A stretch of DNA of 64,000 bases, from assembly GCA_026984775.1 (NCBI GenBank), contig JALSRM010000043.1:1-64000 (forward strand), given 5' to 3'. This DNA is from Gammaproteobacteria bacterium. Lineage in GTDB: Bacteria > Pseudomonadota > Gammaproteobacteria > CAJXQU01. Below are positions 38,043 to 48,143 of this stretch, piece after piece (position 1 is the first letter of the stretch; each line of letters opens with the position of its first letter). The position numbers and the translations under genes were made by a program. Under the pieces are notes generated by a model that saw only the letters and a list, made by a program, of their open reading frames with translations, was not told the DNA's origin and made no database searches.

Positions 38043-39281
38043 ATGGTACTTAAAAAGGCGGAAAAGAACCTGATCGTGGGATTGGATATTGGTACCTCCA
38101 AGGTCGTGGCGATCGTGGGTGAAGTGGATGACGCGGGCGAGATTGAGGTGATTGGGATCGGTTCTCATGCCTCCCGTGGTTTGAAGCGGGGTGTTGTTGT
38201 CAATATCGAGTCAACGGTCCAGTCGATTCAGAGGGCAGTGCAGGAGGCAGAGTTGATGGCCGGTTGCGAGATCCGTTCGGTGTTTACAGGCATCGCAGGC
38301 AGTCACATCAGCAGTCTAAACTCACATGGCATCGTTGCGATAAAGGACAGTGAAGTGACTCAGGGTGATGTGGAGCGGGTACTGGATGCGGCCAGAGCGG
38401 TGGCGATTCCCTCTGATCAAAAGATTCTGCACGTCTTGCCACAGGAATTCATTATCGATAATCAGGAAGATATTCGTGAACCTATCGGTATGTCAGGGGT
38501 TCGGCTTGAGGCCAAGGTCCATATGGTGACAGGGGCAGTGAGTGCGGCCCAGAATATCGAGAAATGTGTCCGCCGGTGCGGACTCGAAGTGGACGAGGTC
38601 ATCCTGCAACAACTGGCTTCCAGCGTTGCTGTACTCAGTGAAGATGAAAAGGAATTAGGTGTCTGTCTGGTGGATATTGGCGGAGGGACGACCGACATTG
38701 CGATATTTCTCAATGGCGCCATTCAGCACACTGCGGTAATCCCGATCGCAGGAGATCAGGTGACCAACGATATTGCCGTCGCATTACGGACACCAACCAA
38801 TTACGCCGAAGAGATCAAAATCAAGTATGCCTGTGCGCTGACACAGCTGACCAATCCTGAGGAAACCATTGAGGTTCAGGGTGTGGGTGATCGGGCCTCG
38901 CGGCGACTTGCACGACAGACGCTGGCAGAAGTTGTCGAACCTCGCTATGAAGAATTGTTTACGTTCATTCACGCGGAACTCAAGAAGAGCGGATTCGAGG
39001 AATTGATGGCGGCTGGCGTGGTTCTGACAGGTGGCAGCGCCAAAATGGAAGGTGTAGTCGATTTGGCAGAAGAAGTATTTCACATGCCAGTCCGGTTAGG
39101 GATCCCGACAGGGGTGACCGGGCTGGTCGATGTGGTAAGTAACCCGATCTATGCGACAGGTGTAGGTTTGTTGCTGTTCGGGAATACCTATTCCCATTCG
39201 GGAGCAGGCACCACGGGTGTGGATCCGGGAGCAGGGAGTATGTGGGAAAGGATGAAAAACTGGTTTCAGGGTAATTTCTGA
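38043..39281 (+). CDS. ftsA: Cell division protein FtsA
   Basis: A 412-residue actin-like ATPase that tethers FtsZ to the membrane. Phosphate-1 motif GLDIGTSKVVAIVGE, the 1C subdomain IRSVFTGIAGSHISSLNS, phosphate-2 VDIGGGTTDIAIF and adenosine motif GVVLTGGSAKMEG are visible. The C-terminal amphipathic helix WERMKNWFQGNF is the membrane-targeting sequence. Confidence 0.97.
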   Translation: MVLKKAEKNLIVGLDIGTSKVVAIVGEVDDAGEIEVIGIGSHASRGLKRGVVVNIESTVQSIQRAVQEAELMAGCEIRSVFTGIAGSHISSLNSHGIVAIKDSEVTQGDVERVLDAARAVAIPSDQKILHVLPQEFIIDNQEDIREPIGMSGVRLEAKVHMVTGAVSAAQNIEKCVRRCGLEVDEVILQQLASSVAVLSEDEKELGVCLVDIGGGTTDIAIFLNGAIQHTAVIPIAGDQVTNDIAVALRTPTNYAEEIKIKYACALTQLTNPEETIEVQGVGDRASRRLARQTLAEVVEPRYEELFTFIHAELKKSGFEELMAAGVVLTGGSAKMEGVVDLAEEVFHMPVRLGIPTGVTGLVDVVSNPIYATGVGLLLFGNTYSHSGAGTTGVDPGAGSMWERMKNWFQGNF

Positions 39282-39332
39282 AATCGAAAACTAGAAAAAA
39301 ACAACCTTAGGGTTTATATGGAGGATAAAGCG

Positions 39333-40478
39333 ATGTTCGAATTAATGGATTCATTCAGCCAGAGTGCTGTTATCAAGGTAATTGGTGTCGGTGGTGGTGG
39401 CGGTAACGCTGTCGAGCATATGGTCGGGGCCAATCTTGAAGGGGTGGATTTTATCGTCACCAATACTGATGCGCAGGCATTGAGTAATTCCACGGCGAAA
39501 ACCACATTACAGATAGGCAGTGAAGTAACCAAAGGTCTCGGTGCAGGTGCGAATCCTGAAGTGGGCCGGCAGGCAGCCCTTGAAGACAGAGATCGGATCA
39601 TGGATGTTCTGGAAGGATCAGATATGGTTTTTATTACTGCCGGTATGGGTGGTGGAACCGGAACAGGTGCAGCTCCTGTAGTTGCGCAAGTGGCAAAAGA
39701 AATGGGGATCCTCACGGTTGCGGTTGTTACCCGTCCATTCCCTTTCGAAGGGAAGAAGCGATCCGATATCGCAACCGATGGAATTAGCGATCTGCGCCAG
39801 TATGTGGATTCACTAATTACGATTCCCAACGAGAAGTTGTTGAGTGTGCTCGGTAGGGATATTAGCCTGTTGAATGCCTTCAAGGCGGCCAATGATGTCC
39901 TGCTGGGTGCTGTCCAGGGTATTGCGGAGCTGATCACCCGCCCAGGTCTCATTAACGTGGACTTTGCAGACGTGCGGACAGTGATGTCAGAAATGGGTAT
40001 GGCCATGATGGGCACTGGAACCGGCAAAGGTGAAAATCGTGCACGTATCGCAGCAGAAGCGGCGGTTTCAAGCCCGTTGCTCGAGGATGTCAACCTTGCA
40101 GGCGCCAGAGGGATTTTGGTCAATATTACTTCGGGAATGGATCTCAGCATGGGTGAGTTTGAGGAAGTGGGTAATACCATCAAACAGTTTTCTGCTGATT
40201 GCGCAACCGTTGTCGTTGGTACCGTGATTGAACCTGACATGACAGATGAGGTCCGAGTAACCATGGTTGCTACAGGTCTTGGATCTTCTGATACAAATCA
40301 ACAGGAGCCTGTTGGTGTCGTAGAGGCTGCTCCTCGTCCAACAGAAGTCATTGACTGGGGTAAGCTGGATCGGCCAACGATAATACGCAATGGCACGGAC
40401 GGTGGTGTAGAAGCAGAAGCTACGGAGCAGACGGACTATCTGGATATACCTGCATTTCTACGCAAGCAGGCGGACTGA
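39333..40478 (+). CDS. ftsZ: Cell division GTPase FtsZ
   Basis: A 381-residue tubulin-like GTPase that forms the Z ring. GTP-binding GVGGGGGNAVEHM and the tubulin signature GGGTGTGAAPVVA are intact, as is the T7-loop region. The C-terminal peptide YLDIPAFLRKQAD, contacting FtsA and ZipA, matches the E. coli tail. The ATG at 39333 is chosen: GGAGG at 39320-39324 sits 8 bases upstream and the protein begins MFELMD. The earlier ATG at 39318 would itself overlap that ribosome site. Confidence 0.97.
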   Translation: MFELMDSFSQSAVIKVIGVGGGGGNAVEHMVGANLEGVDFIVTNTDAQALSNSTAKTTLQIGSEVTKGLGAGANPEVGRQAALEDRDRIMDVLEGSDMVFITAGMGGGTGTGAAPVVAQVAKEMGILTVAVVTRPFPFEGKKRSDIATDGISDLRQYVDSLITIPNEKLLSVLGRDISLLNAFKAANDVLLGAVQGIAELITRPGLINVDFADVRTVMSEMGMAMMGTGTGKGENRARIAAEAAVSSPLLEDVNLAGARGILVNITSGMDLSMGEFEEVGNTIKQFSADCATVVVGTVIEPDMTDEVRVTMVATGLGSSDTNQQEPVGVVEAAPRPTEVIDWGKLDRPTIIRNGTDGGVEAEATEQTDYLDIPAFLRKQAD

Positions 40479-40510
40479 TCATTCCCAGGTGCAACACATC
40501 GAATATCGCG

Positions 40511-40546
40511 CTGCATCAACGGCTCATGGACGGGCCATTGATGCAG
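40511..40546 (+). terminator. Stem-loop after ftsZ, possible attenuator
   Basis: CTGCATCAA (40511-40519) pairs with TTGATGCAG (40538-40546) as a 9-bp stem, extended by GGC/GCC after one mismatch. Only ATTTAT follows, so it is a weak terminator or a partial attenuator between ftsZ and lpxC. Confidence 0.5.
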
Positions 40547-40567
40547 ATTTATCGATAAAGATGTCTG

Positions 40568-40576
40568 TGGTATGAT
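40568..40576 (+). promoter_or_regulatory. Extended -10 promoter of lpxC
   Basis: TGGTATGAT is an extended -10 (TGn plus TATGAT, 5 of 6). The upstream -35 region TTTATC is poor, as expected for this type. Transcription would begin near 40583, about 67 bases before the lpxC start. Confidence 0.5.
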
Positions 40577-40649
40577 GGCTGGCAGAATGTCAACGTTAAC
40601 GACCGGAGTTACGAATCCTGTGGGTTCCGACCGGGAAACTGGGGAAGTT

Positions 40650-41561
40650 ATGATCAGGCAATGTACGCTGAAAAACATGATTCGGGCTACGGGCGTAGGG
40701 CTCCATACAGGCAAGAAGGTTTATCTAACGCTTCATCCTGCTCCGGTCAATAGCGGAATCGTTTTTCGCCGAATCGATCTCGACCCCGTCGTGGAAATTC
40801 CGGCACACGCCGAAAATGTTGGCGACACTCGCTTGTCAACGAGTTTGGCTAAAGGCGATGCCTCTATTTCTACTGTTGAACATCTGCTTTCAGCATTTGC
40901 TGGATTGGGCATAGATAATGCCATTGTCGATGTAAGTGCTGCGGAAGTGCCGATCATGGATGGAAGTGCCGGTCCTTTTGTTTTTTTAATCCAGTCTGCG
41001 GGTATTAAAGAACAGAATGCACCCAAGCAATTCATCCGGATAAAAAAGACAGTCAAGGTAGAAGATGGAAATAAATGGGCCAAGTTCGAACCTTTCGAAG
41101 GTTTCAAAGTATCATTTGCAATCGAATTCGATCATCCATTTTTCAATGAAACAAGCAAATACGCTTCCATTGATTTTTCTTCGACTTCTTTCGTCAAGGA
41201 AGTCAGCCGTGCGAGAACGTTTGGTTTTCTTAAGGATACAGAAGCACTGCGAGAAAAAAATCTGGCGTTGGGTGGCAGTCTGAATAATGCCGTGGTCGTT
41301 GATGATTATCGTGTACTGAATGAAGATGGATTGCGCTATGACGATGAATTCGTCAAACACAAGATCCTTGATGCGATCGGTGATTTGTATCTGTTGGGGC
41401 ACAGTCTCATCGGTGCATTTGAGGGCAATAAATCAGGACATGCACTGAACAATCGCTTGTTAAGAGAATTGCTGGCACAACAGGATGCGTGGGAGCTTGT
41501 TTCTTTTGGAGAACGTGAAAAAAGCCCCATCTCTTTCCTGCAAACCGTACCAGCAGGGTAA
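40650..41561 (+). CDS. lpxC: UDP-3-O-acyl-N-acetylglucosamine deacetylase
   Basis: LpxC carries out the committed step of lipid A synthesis. The 303 residues match E. coli length when the ATG at 40650 is used, with GGGGAAG just upstream; an earlier in-frame ATG at 40572 lies near the predicted transcription start. Zinc ligands are His78 in [12 protein letters not shown] and the His/Asp pair in [10 protein letters not shown]; the catalytic histidine lies in [10 protein letters not shown]. It converges on dciA with 10 bases between stops. Confidence 0.97.
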   Translation: MIRQCTLKNMIRATGVGLHTGKKVYLTLHPAPVNSGIVFRRIDLDPVVEIPAHAENVGDTRLSTSLAKGDASISTVEHLLSAFAGLGIDNAIVDVSAAEVPIMDGSAGPFVFLIQSAGIKEQNAPKQFIRIKKTVKVEDGNKWAKFEPFEGFKVSFAIEFDHPFFNETSKYASIDFSSTSFVKEVSRARTFGFLKDTEALREKNLALGGSLNNAVVVDDYRVLNEDGLRYDDEFVKHKILDAIGDLYLLGHSLIGAFEGNKSGHALNNRLLRELLAQQDAWELVSFGEREKSPISFLQTVPAG

Positions 41562-41571
41562 ATGGACAGGT

Positions 41572-42030
41572 TCAACTTTCCTTTTTTTTCTGGCTGTGCC
41601 GGGCAAGACTCTCCAGGACAGCCGCAAGTCTTTTATCGCTAATTCCTGTAGCAACTGAACGAAGCAGTTCTGCTGATTCTTTCGACAACTGCCTCACGCT
41701 TCTGGATGACATTCTTTCAGAGGTGGACTGGGGAGATAGTGGCACAACCTTCACTTTTAGCCGCTCAACCATCGCCAAACCGCCCTCATTTCGCATATAA
41801 TCAAGTATTTCCGTTGCAATGAAATTTACCCGTGTTGACCAAGCGGGGGAATTTGTTTGTAAAATCAGGGTCTTATCCCTTATATTGCAGACCACTACGT
41901 GTTCCGATAAGGGTGGTGACAGGAAACGCTTAAGCTGAAGGTCAGCGTTTTTGATAGTTTTTACCTGATCGATCAGCGGTTTCAGTTGCTGATTCCGGAT
42001 GATTGAATCAAGATTTTGGTAGTTGTTCAT
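41572..42030 (-). CDS. dciA: DciA-type replicative helicase loader (DUF721)
   Basis: A 152-residue DUF721 protein. The KH-like core is at about 28-100 with LILQTNSPAWSTRVNFIATEIL, and a disordered basic C-terminal part ends SQKKKES. DciA is the ancestral bacterial loader or operator of the DnaB helicase in species without DnaC. Its position near lpxC and secA is common in gammaproteobacteria. The ATG at 42030 is preferred over an in-frame TTG two codons earlier. It diverges from the M23 peptidase gene with 32 bases between. Confidence 0.85.
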   Translation of the reverse strand: MNNYQNLDSIIRNQQLKPLIDQVKTIKNADLQLKRFLSPPLSEHVVVCNIRDKTLILQTNSPAWSTRVNFIATEILDYMRNEGGLAMVERLKVKVVPLSPQSTSERMSSRSVRQLSKESAELLRSVATGISDKRLAAVLESLARHSQKKKES

Positions 42031-42062
42031 TCGCAAAATTGATTGAGACTGGAAGGTAAACC

Positions 42063-43019
42063 ATGCAGATATTGATCACAGACAGTTCAAAGGGCCGGCT
42101 TTCGCAGTTGAGTGCTGGATGGTTATTGATTTCGCTGATCCTGTTTGCCATTTTATCGATTATAGGTGCGGCTGGCTATGCCGGATATTACTTAGGCTCC
42201 CATCAGATACAGAACAGAGAGGATGTAGAAGTAAGCAGCATACCACACGATCAACTGTTCATCAGTAAAGCGCTGAGTGAAGAGTTGGATGTACAGAAAG
42301 TCCGGATCGATACAGCTGTTGTCGAAGCACAGGAAAATTTAAATGCATTGGCTATGAGACTGGGTACCCTGCAGGCAAAGATTACGCGACTTGAAGCATT
42401 GAGCTCCCGTTTGACGGAAATCGTGGGAATACCTGCCAGGGAATTCGATTTTGAACAGGCACCCGCTATGGGTGGCCTTGAGGATCCACTGCATCAGCAG
42501 GAATTTACGGTGCCAGATTTCATTGAAGAACTGGAGAAGCTCTCGGATCAGATCGACGAAAAAGAACACCAGCTAGGGGTGCTTGATCATCTGATACTGG
42601 ATAACAAACTGGAATTGGCTGCTGTACCATCAGGGAAACCTGTCGCTTCTGGATGGCTCTCATCCAAGTTTGGTAAGCGCACTGATCCCGTGACAGGGAA
42701 AAGGGAATTCCATAAGGGTATCGATCTGGCCGGTCAGAAAGGAACCGAAATCCACGCCGTTGCGAGTGGTGTCGTGACTTGGTCAGGTAAGCAGAAGGGG
42801 TATGGTAATATTGTTGAGATTGATCATGGTCATGGTTATATCACACGGTATGCTCATAATGAAAAAAACCTGGTCAAGGTTGGTGACAAGGTCGAAAAGG
42901 GGCAGGTGATCGCACTGATGGGATCAACTGGACATTCAACAGGGAACCATGTGCATTTTGAAGTTGAACAGAATGGCAAACTCGTCGACCCCAGACCCTA
43001 TCTGAAACCGCTCGGATAA
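42063..43019 (+). CDS. M23-family (LytM) metallopeptidase
   Basis: A 318-residue envelope peptidase-like protein. It has an N-terminal membrane helix at about 20-45, a coiled coil at about 75-130, and a C-terminal LytM/M23 domain at about 195-318. Zinc-site residues appear to be complete: EFHKGIDLAGQKGTEI gives the H and D, and GNHVHFEVEQNGK gives the second HxH. It may therefore cleave peptide cross-bridges, or act through an amidase. GGAAGG lies before the start. It occupies the place upstream of secA where E. coli has secM. Confidence 0.92.
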   Translation: MQILITDSSKGRLSQLSAGWLLISLILFAILSIIGAAGYAGYYLGSHQIQNREDVEVSSIPHDQLFISKALSEELDVQKVRIDTAVVEAQENLNALAMRLGTLQAKITRLEALSSRLTEIVGIPAREFDFEQAPAMGGLEDPLHQQEFTVPDFIEELEKLSDQIDEKEHQLGVLDHLILDNKLELAAVPSGKPVASGWLSSKFGKRTDPVTGKREFHKGIDLAGQKGTEIHAVASGVVTWSGKQKGYGNIVEIDHGHGYITRYAHNEKNLVKVGDKVEKGQVIALMGSTGHSTGNHVHFEVEQNGKLVDPRPYLKPLG

Positions 43020-43105
43020 TCTCTTGATCAATGGAAGTATTCTCTGAATAATTCATGGAAAACCTTGTAAAGGTCAAAGTCGGCCGCCTTTTCGCAGCAA
43101 GTTTT

Positions 43106-43126
43106 GTAAATAGAACGGCTATTTAC
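43106..43126 (+). promoter_or_regulatory. First dyad in the secA leader
   Basis: GTAAATAG-AACGG-CTATTTAC is a perfect 8-bp inverted repeat. No T tract follows, so it is not a standard terminator. It may be an RNA hairpin or an operator. Confidence 0.45.
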
Positions 43127-43135
43127 TGCAATTCA

Positions 43136-43154
43136 TATCACAATCTGAGTGATA
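43136..43154 (+). promoter_or_regulatory. Second dyad in the secA leader
   Basis: TATCAC-N7-GTGATA is a perfect 6-bp inverted repeat, ten bases after the first dyad and about 110 bases before the secA start. Its form suits a dimeric DNA-binding protein. The regulator is unknown. Confidence 0.4.
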
Positions 43155-43262
43155 CTTCTTCTATTCAACGCTTGTCCAGAATAATCAGAGGTACCTAAAG
43201 TGTTGATTGGTTTTTCTGTTTCTATTTTTAATTCTCTATCACTAAGGTTCATTTCTTAAACG

Positions 43263-46001
43263 ATGTCAAATTACCGTTTCTCATTTGGCGGCTTGATGAG
43301 CCGCGTGTTCGGCAGTCGAAACAGTCGTGTTCTCAAAAAGCTCAACCGTGAAGTTGCCAGGATCAATGCTTTGGAAGATGAAATCTCCGCTTTGAGTGAA
43401 GATGCGCTAAAAGGCAAGACTGACGAGTTTAGACAGCGTTTAAAGGATGGTGAAACGCTGGACAATATCCTTCCAGAAGCATTTGCTGTTGTTAGGGAGG
43501 CGAGTAAGCGTTGCCTTGGCATGCGGCATTTTGACTGTCAGTTGATAGGGGGAATGGTCTTGCATCAAGGCAAGATCGCGGAAATGCGTACTGGTGAAGG
43601 TAAGACGCTGGTTGCAACCCTGGCGGCCTATCTCAATGCACTGCCTGGAGAAGGTGTGCATGTTGTCACTGTCAATGACTACCTTGCCAGAAGAGACGCC
43701 GAGTGGATGGGCAAACTCTACGAATATCTTGGTCTCAGTACAGGTGTCATCGTTTCCAGTCTGGACAGGGATGAGCGGAAGGCGGCCTATGCGGCCGATA
43801 TCACCTATGGTACGAACAATGAATTCGGCTTTGATTATCTGCGTGACAATATGGCCTTTTCCAAAGAGGACAGGGTGCAGCGAGGACTCAATTTTGCCAT
43901 TGTGGATGAAGTGGATTCTATCCTCATCGATGAAGCGAGAACACCGCTGATCATTTCAGGGCCGACAAATGACAAGACTGATATTTATCAGGCTGTTGAT
44001 AAACTGATCCCGCAACTGACACGTCAAGAAGAGGAAGATGGGCCTGGTGACTATTCAGTAGATGAAAAGGCCAAACAGGTCTATCTGACGGAGCAGGGTC
44101 ACGAAACTGTGGAGAAGCTTCTGATCAAAGCTGGTTTGCTGAAGGAAGACGAAAGCCTGTACGACACGGCCAATATCAACTTGATGCACCATATCAATGC
44201 AGCTTTGAGGGCGCACGCATTGTTCCAGAAGGATGTGGATTACATCGTTCAGGATGGCCAGATCGTGATTGTCGACGAGTTTACCGGTAGAACCATGCCT
44301 GGCAGAAGATGGTCCGAGGGGTTGCATCAGGCTGTGGAGGCAAAAGAAGGGGTTGCTATCCAGAACGAGAATCAGACACTGGCATCAATCACCTTTCAGA
44401 ATTACTTCCGCCTGTACAACAAACTGGCTGGCATGACTGGAACCGCAGATACAGAAGCGTTTGAATTCCAGCAAATTTACGGGTTGGAAGTTATTGTCAT
44501 ACCCACCAACAAGCCTATGATCCGGGATGACATGGGAGATCTGGTCTATCTGACACAGAAAGAAAAATTCGATGCCATTATTGAAGATATCAAGGATTGC
44601 AAGAGACGAGGTCAGCCGGTCCTGGTCGGCACCGCATCGATCGAGACCTCGGAATATCTGTCGAACCTGCTGAATAAAGAAAAGATCGAACACCAGGTTT
44701 TGAATGCCAAGTTTCATGAAAAGGAAGCCCATATTATCGCCCAAGCTGGTCGTCCCGGTGCGGTGACGATTGCAACCAATATGGCTGGCCGTGGTACGGA
44801 TATTGTGCTCGGTGGAAGTCTTGAAGCAGAACTCGAGAATATTGATCCGAATGATACAGAGAGTGTGGAAAGAGCCAGGTCGGAATGGCAAAAGCGACAT
44901 GATGCGGTTCTGGAAGCCGGAGGGCTGCATATCATTGGTACAGAACGTCATGAGTCAAGACGCATCGACAATCAGCTGAGAGGTCGATCAGGCCGACAAG
45001 GTGATCCGGGTTCCAGTCGTTTTTACCTTTCGCTGGAAGACAATCTGATGCGTATCTTCGCATCCGATCGCGTTTCTAGCCTGATGCAGAAGCTGGGAAT
45101 GGAAGAGGGAGAAGCAATTGAACACCCTTGGGTTTCCCGTGCAATAGAGAATGCACAGCGCAAGGTCGAAGGTCGGAACTTCGATATCCGCAAGCAATTG
45201 CTGGAATACGATGATGTTGCGAATGATCAACGCAAGGTCATCTATGAACAGCGAAATGAACTGATGGAAGTGGATGATATCTCGGAGACAATAGAAAGTA
45301 TCCGACATGATGTAGTCAATGACATTATCAACGAATACATCGTTCCTCAAAGTATTGATGAGACGTGGGATATTGAAGGCCTCACCCATGCCGTTGAACA
45401 GGAACTGGGGCTGAAATTGCCGATTCAACAGTGGTTGGATGAAGAGGATGATCTGGATGAAGAAGGCTTGCGCCAACGGATCCTCGAGGAACATATCAGA
45501 GCGTATAAAGAAAAAGAGGAATTGGTGGGTTCCCAAACCCTGCGGCATTTCGAGAAAGCCTTAATGCTTCAGGTGCTCGACAACCATTGGAAAGAGCATC
45601 TGGCAGCGATGGATCATCTGCGCCAGGGAATCCATCTGCGCAGCATGGCGCAAAAGGATCCCAAGCAGGAATACAAGCGTGAAGCTTTCGAAATGTTTTC
45701 TGAAATGCTGGAAAACATCAAGCGAGAGGTCATTCGTCTTCTGTCACATGTTCAGGTCAGGGAAGAAGAGGATGTCGAAGCTATGGAGAGGCAGCGTCAA
45801 AAACAGCTTGAAGAAGAAGCTGCTGCGATTCAGTATCAGCATCAGGAAGCCCAGAGCCAGCTGAATGAAGGCGAGGAAGCCGAGCCTCAAGCGGAACGGC
45901 AGACACCTTTTGTCCGATCAGAACGCAAGGTGGGGCGTAACGAACCCTGCCCTTGTGGTTCCGGGAAAAAATACAAGCAGTGTCACGGCAAGCTTTCCTG
46001 A
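43263..46001 (+). CDS. secA: Preprotein translocase ATPase SecA
   Basis: A 912-residue motor that drives proteins through SecYEG. Walker [10 protein letters not shown] has Lys114, the DEAD-like Walker B is [15 protein letters not shown], and motif VI is [20 protein letters not shown]. The C-terminal zinc-binding end is complete, with C896, C898, C907 and H908 in [15 protein letters not shown], used for SecB and lipid binding. A glutamine/glutamate-rich linker precedes it. The start at 43263 has a poor ribosome site; the ATG at 43296 is an alternative nearer to usual N-termini. No SecM-like arrest peptide was found upstream. Confidence 0.97.
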   Translation: MSNYRFSFGGLMSRVFGSRNSRVLKKLNREVARINALEDEISALSEDALKGKTDEFRQRLKDGETLDNILPEAFAVVREASKRCLGMRHFDCQLIGGMVLHQGKIAEMRTGEGKTLVATLAAYLNALPGEGVHVVTVNDYLARRDAEWMGKLYEYLGLSTGVIVSSLDRDERKAAYAADITYGTNNEFGFDYLRDNMAFSKEDRVQRGLNFAIVDEVDSILIDEARTPLIISGPTNDKTDIYQAVDKLIPQLTRQEEEDGPGDYSVDEKAKQVYLTEQGHETVEKLLIKAGLLKEDESLYDTANINLMHHINAALRAHALFQKDVDYIVQDGQIVIVDEFTGRTMPGRRWSEGLHQAVEAKEGVAIQNENQTLASITFQNYFRLYNKLAGMTGTADTEAFEFQQIYGLEVIVIPTNKPMIRDDMGDLVYLTQKEKFDAIIEDIKDCKRRGQPVLVGTASIETSEYLSNLLNKEKIEHQVLNAKFHEKEAHIIAQAGRPGAVTIATNMAGRGTDIVLGGSLEAELENIDPNDTESVERARSEWQKRHDAVLEAGGLHIIGTERHESRRIDNQLRGRSGRQGDPGSSRFYLSLEDNLMRIFASDRVSSLMQKLGMEEGEAIEHPWVSRAIENAQRKVEGRNFDIRKQLLEYDDVANDQRKVIYEQRNELMEVDDISETIESIRHDVVNDIINEYIVPQSIDETWDIEGLTHAVEQELGLKLPIQQWLDEEDDLDEEGLRQRILEEHIRAYKEKEELVGSQTLRHFEKALMLQVLDNHWKEHLAAMDHLRQGIHLRSMAQKDPKQEYKREAFEMFSEMLENIKREVIRLLSHVQVREEEDVEAMERQRQKQLEEEAAAIQYQHQEAQSQLNEGEEAEPQAERQTPFVRSERKVGRNEPCPCGSGKKYKQCHGKLS

Positions 46002-47179
46002 TCAATGGTATAAGGCTGGGTACAGCCTGTGCTGGTATCCGGCAAACCGAACGGGATGATCTGGCGGTCATTGAGATCACAGAGGACAGCCGTCTTGCAG
46101 CCGTCTTCACCCAAAATCGTTTCTGTGCCGCTCCGGTAATGATCGCGAGAACACATCTTCATCAAGAGGAACCTCAATGGTTGCTGATCAATTCAGGCAA
46201 CGCCAATGCAGGCACAGGCAGTCAGGGCTACGAAGATTGTCTGCAAACTTGTCAGCTGCTCGCTGATAAGACAGGTGTTCACAAAGAGGCTGTCTTGCCT
46301 TTTTCTACCGGGGTCATCGGTGAACGATTGGATGTGGAGAAGTTTGCCCGGGCAATCCCATCAGCACTGGAAAATCTCGACCCATATGGGTGGGAGAAGG
46401 CGGCTCGCGCAATCATGACCACGGATACCCAACCAAAACTGGCCTCTGCTACCTGTACGATCGAAGGTCAAACAGTCTCTGTCCTTGGTATTGCAAAGGG
46501 GGCCGGGATGATCCGGCCGGATATGGCGACAATGCTGGCCTATGTCGCCACTGATGCAGCGATAGAAAAGGAATTGCTCGATCAATGGTTGCATGAAGCC
46601 GTGGACAAGAGTTTCAACCGAATCACGGTCGATGGAGATACTTCGACCAATGATGCCTGTGTTCTTATCTCAACCGGTTGCTCGGGTATTCAAGTGGACG
46701 ATCTTGAAAAAGAACGACAGGACGAAGTACAACAGGCGATCGAGCAGGTATTTTTGGAGCTTGCACAAGCCATCGTCCGGGATGGGGAGGGAGCGACGAA
46801 GTTTATTACGATCGAGGTCGGCGGAGGGGCATCCAGTGATGAATGTCTGCAGGTTGCCTATACTATCGCTCATTCACCTCTGGTGAAGACAGCTTTTTTC
46901 GCCTCTGATCCCAATTGGGGGCGATTACTCGCGGCGATTGGGCGTTCTGGTATTGATGATCTGGCAATCACAAAAGTATCGATCAGGCTGGGTGATGTCA
47001 GCTTGATCGAAAACGGTGAACCTGCCAGAGATTATACTGAAGAACAGGGTGCGGCGGTGATGCAACAGGATGAAATCACGGTTCATGTGGATCTGGGCAG
47101 GGGAGAAGAGCTGGAAACCCTCTGGACCTGCGATCTTTCCTATGATTATGTCCGGATCAATGCAGAGTACCGCACCTGA
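45980..47179 (+). CDS. argJ: Bifunctional ornithine acetyltransferase/N-acetylglutamate synthase
   Basis: ArgJ recycles the acetyl group in arginine synthesis, moving it from N-acetylornithine to glutamate. It matures by self-cleavage before the threonine in [17 protein letters not shown] (about residue 184 from this start). [30 protein letters not shown] and the C-terminal VRINAEYRT are typical. No ATG is available: the GTG at 45980 or TTG at 45953 must be used, both inside the end of secA. GTG gives a family-like N-terminus. Translational coupling to secA is probable. Confidence 0.92.
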   Translation: MSRQAFLINGIRLGTACAGIRQTERDDLAVIEITEDSRLAAVFTQNRFCAAPVMIARTHLHQEEPQWLLINSGNANAGTGSQGYEDCLQTCQLLADKTGVHKEAVLPFSTGVIGERLDVEKFARAIPSALENLDPYGWEKAARAIMTTDTQPKLASATCTIEGQTVSVLGIAKGAGMIRPDMATMLAYVATDAAIEKELLDQWLHEAVDKSFNRITVDGDTSTNDACVLISTGCSGIQVDDLEKERQDEVQQAIEQVFLELAQAIVRDGEGATKFITIEVGGGASSDECLQVAYTIAHSPLVKTAFFASDPNWGRLLAAIGRSGIDDLAITKVSIRLGDVSLIENGEPARDYTEEQGAAVMQQDEITVHVDLGRGEELETLWTCDLSYDYVRINAEYRT

Positions 47180-48122
47180 GACAATACATGTTGCGGTCGC
47201 TGTCATTTTCGATCGAACTGGTAATGTCCTTATTTCACGAAGGCTTCCAGGTGTTCACCTTGAAGGCTACTGGGAGTTCCCCGGTGGTAAAGTTGAAAAT
47301 AGTGAAAACGTGTTTATGGCCCTGCAACGGGAACTGCTCGAAGAGACGGGACTTGGAATTCATTCAGGACGTCCGTTGATCAAGATACCCTATCACTATC
47401 CGGAAAAGACAGTATTGCTCGATACCTGGATGATTAATTGCTGGGAAGGGGAAGCGAAAGGCCTTGAGGGTCAGGAGATACGATGGGTTAGCCCGAAAGA
47501 TCTGAAAAAATACCGGCTCCCTCCTGCTGATTATCCAATTGTTTCCGCCCTGACACTGCCTCCGATCTATCAGATAAGTCCTGAGCCCGACTCTGACCTT
47601 GAACTTTTTATACACGGGCTCGAAGAGAGTTTACAGAGTGGTGTCACGTTGGTTCAGCTGAGAACAAAAAAAGCGCCCCAACCCTTGGTAGATGAGTTGG
47701 CCAGGCGTGTTGCAGGGCTGTGTAGGTCTTACCAGGCGAGATGGTTGTATAACGGAGATCCCGAAAGGGCCCTTGTACTCGGGGCCGATGGTGTTCATTT
47801 GACAACAGAACGGTTGATGAACCTTGATGACCGACCCCTCCCAGAAGATTTTCTTGTGGGGGCATCGTGTCACTGTAGGGAGGAACTGGATCAGGCTTTC
47901 CGGATCAATGCTGATTTTGCTGTTCTTGGTCCTGTTAACAAAACCGTTTCACATCCTGAAAGAGAGCCCTTGGGTCTGAAAAACTTTAACTCCTTGGTTG
48001 AAACGGCTGGTTTGCCTGTCTATGCACTAGGTGGAATGAAATCGGATGATCTGGAAACTGTCTGGCAAATGGGGGGCCAAGGGGTTGCCATGATAAGGTC
48101 GGGTTGGCCGGTTGGCTCATAA
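47160..48122 (+). CDS. Nudix hydrolase fused to thiamine-phosphate-synthase-like domain
   Basis: A 320-residue two-domain protein. The N-terminal MutT-type Nudix domain (about 8-130) has a complete Nudix box: GGKVENSENVF followed by REL-LEE-TGL, giving Gx5Ex7REUxEExGU. Likely 8-oxo-dGTP clean-up. The C-terminal domain (about 145-315) is ThiE/TenI-like with GADGVHLTTE, VGASCHCREEL and FAVLGPVNKT; its own activity is uncertain. Such fusions are known in gammaproteobacteria near argJ. The ATG at 47160 overlaps argJ by 20 bases. Confidence 0.92.
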   Translation: MQSTAPETIHVAVAVIFDRTGNVLISRRLPGVHLEGYWEFPGGKVENSENVFMALQRELLEETGLGIHSGRPLIKIPYHYPEKTVLLDTWMINCWEGEAKGLEGQEIRWVSPKDLKKYRLPPADYPIVSALTLPPIYQISPEPDSDLELFIHGLEESLQSGVTLVQLRTKKAPQPLVDELARRVAGLCRSYQARWLYNGDPERALVLGADGVHLTTERLMNLDDRPLPEDFLVGASCHCREELDQAFRINADFAVLGPVNKTVSHPEREPLGLKNFNSLVETAGLPVYALGGMKSDDLETVWQMGGQGVAMIRSGWPVGS

Positions 48123-48143
48123 CGGAGTTCAGGTGGTTGAGGA

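Noticed and set aside
37287-38168. Minus-strand open frame (293 codons) opposite ftsQ/ftsA
   Set aside because: Composition is that of an antisense shadow, and it spans two well-supported genes.
39314-40264. Long minus-strand open frame (316 codons) opposite ftsZ
   Set aside because: Serine/isoleucine-biased shadow of the highly conserved ftsZ frame; no ribosome site or family similarity.
42874-43077. SecM-like leader gene before secA
   Set aside because: The only open frame there is on the opposite strand and has no arrest motif.
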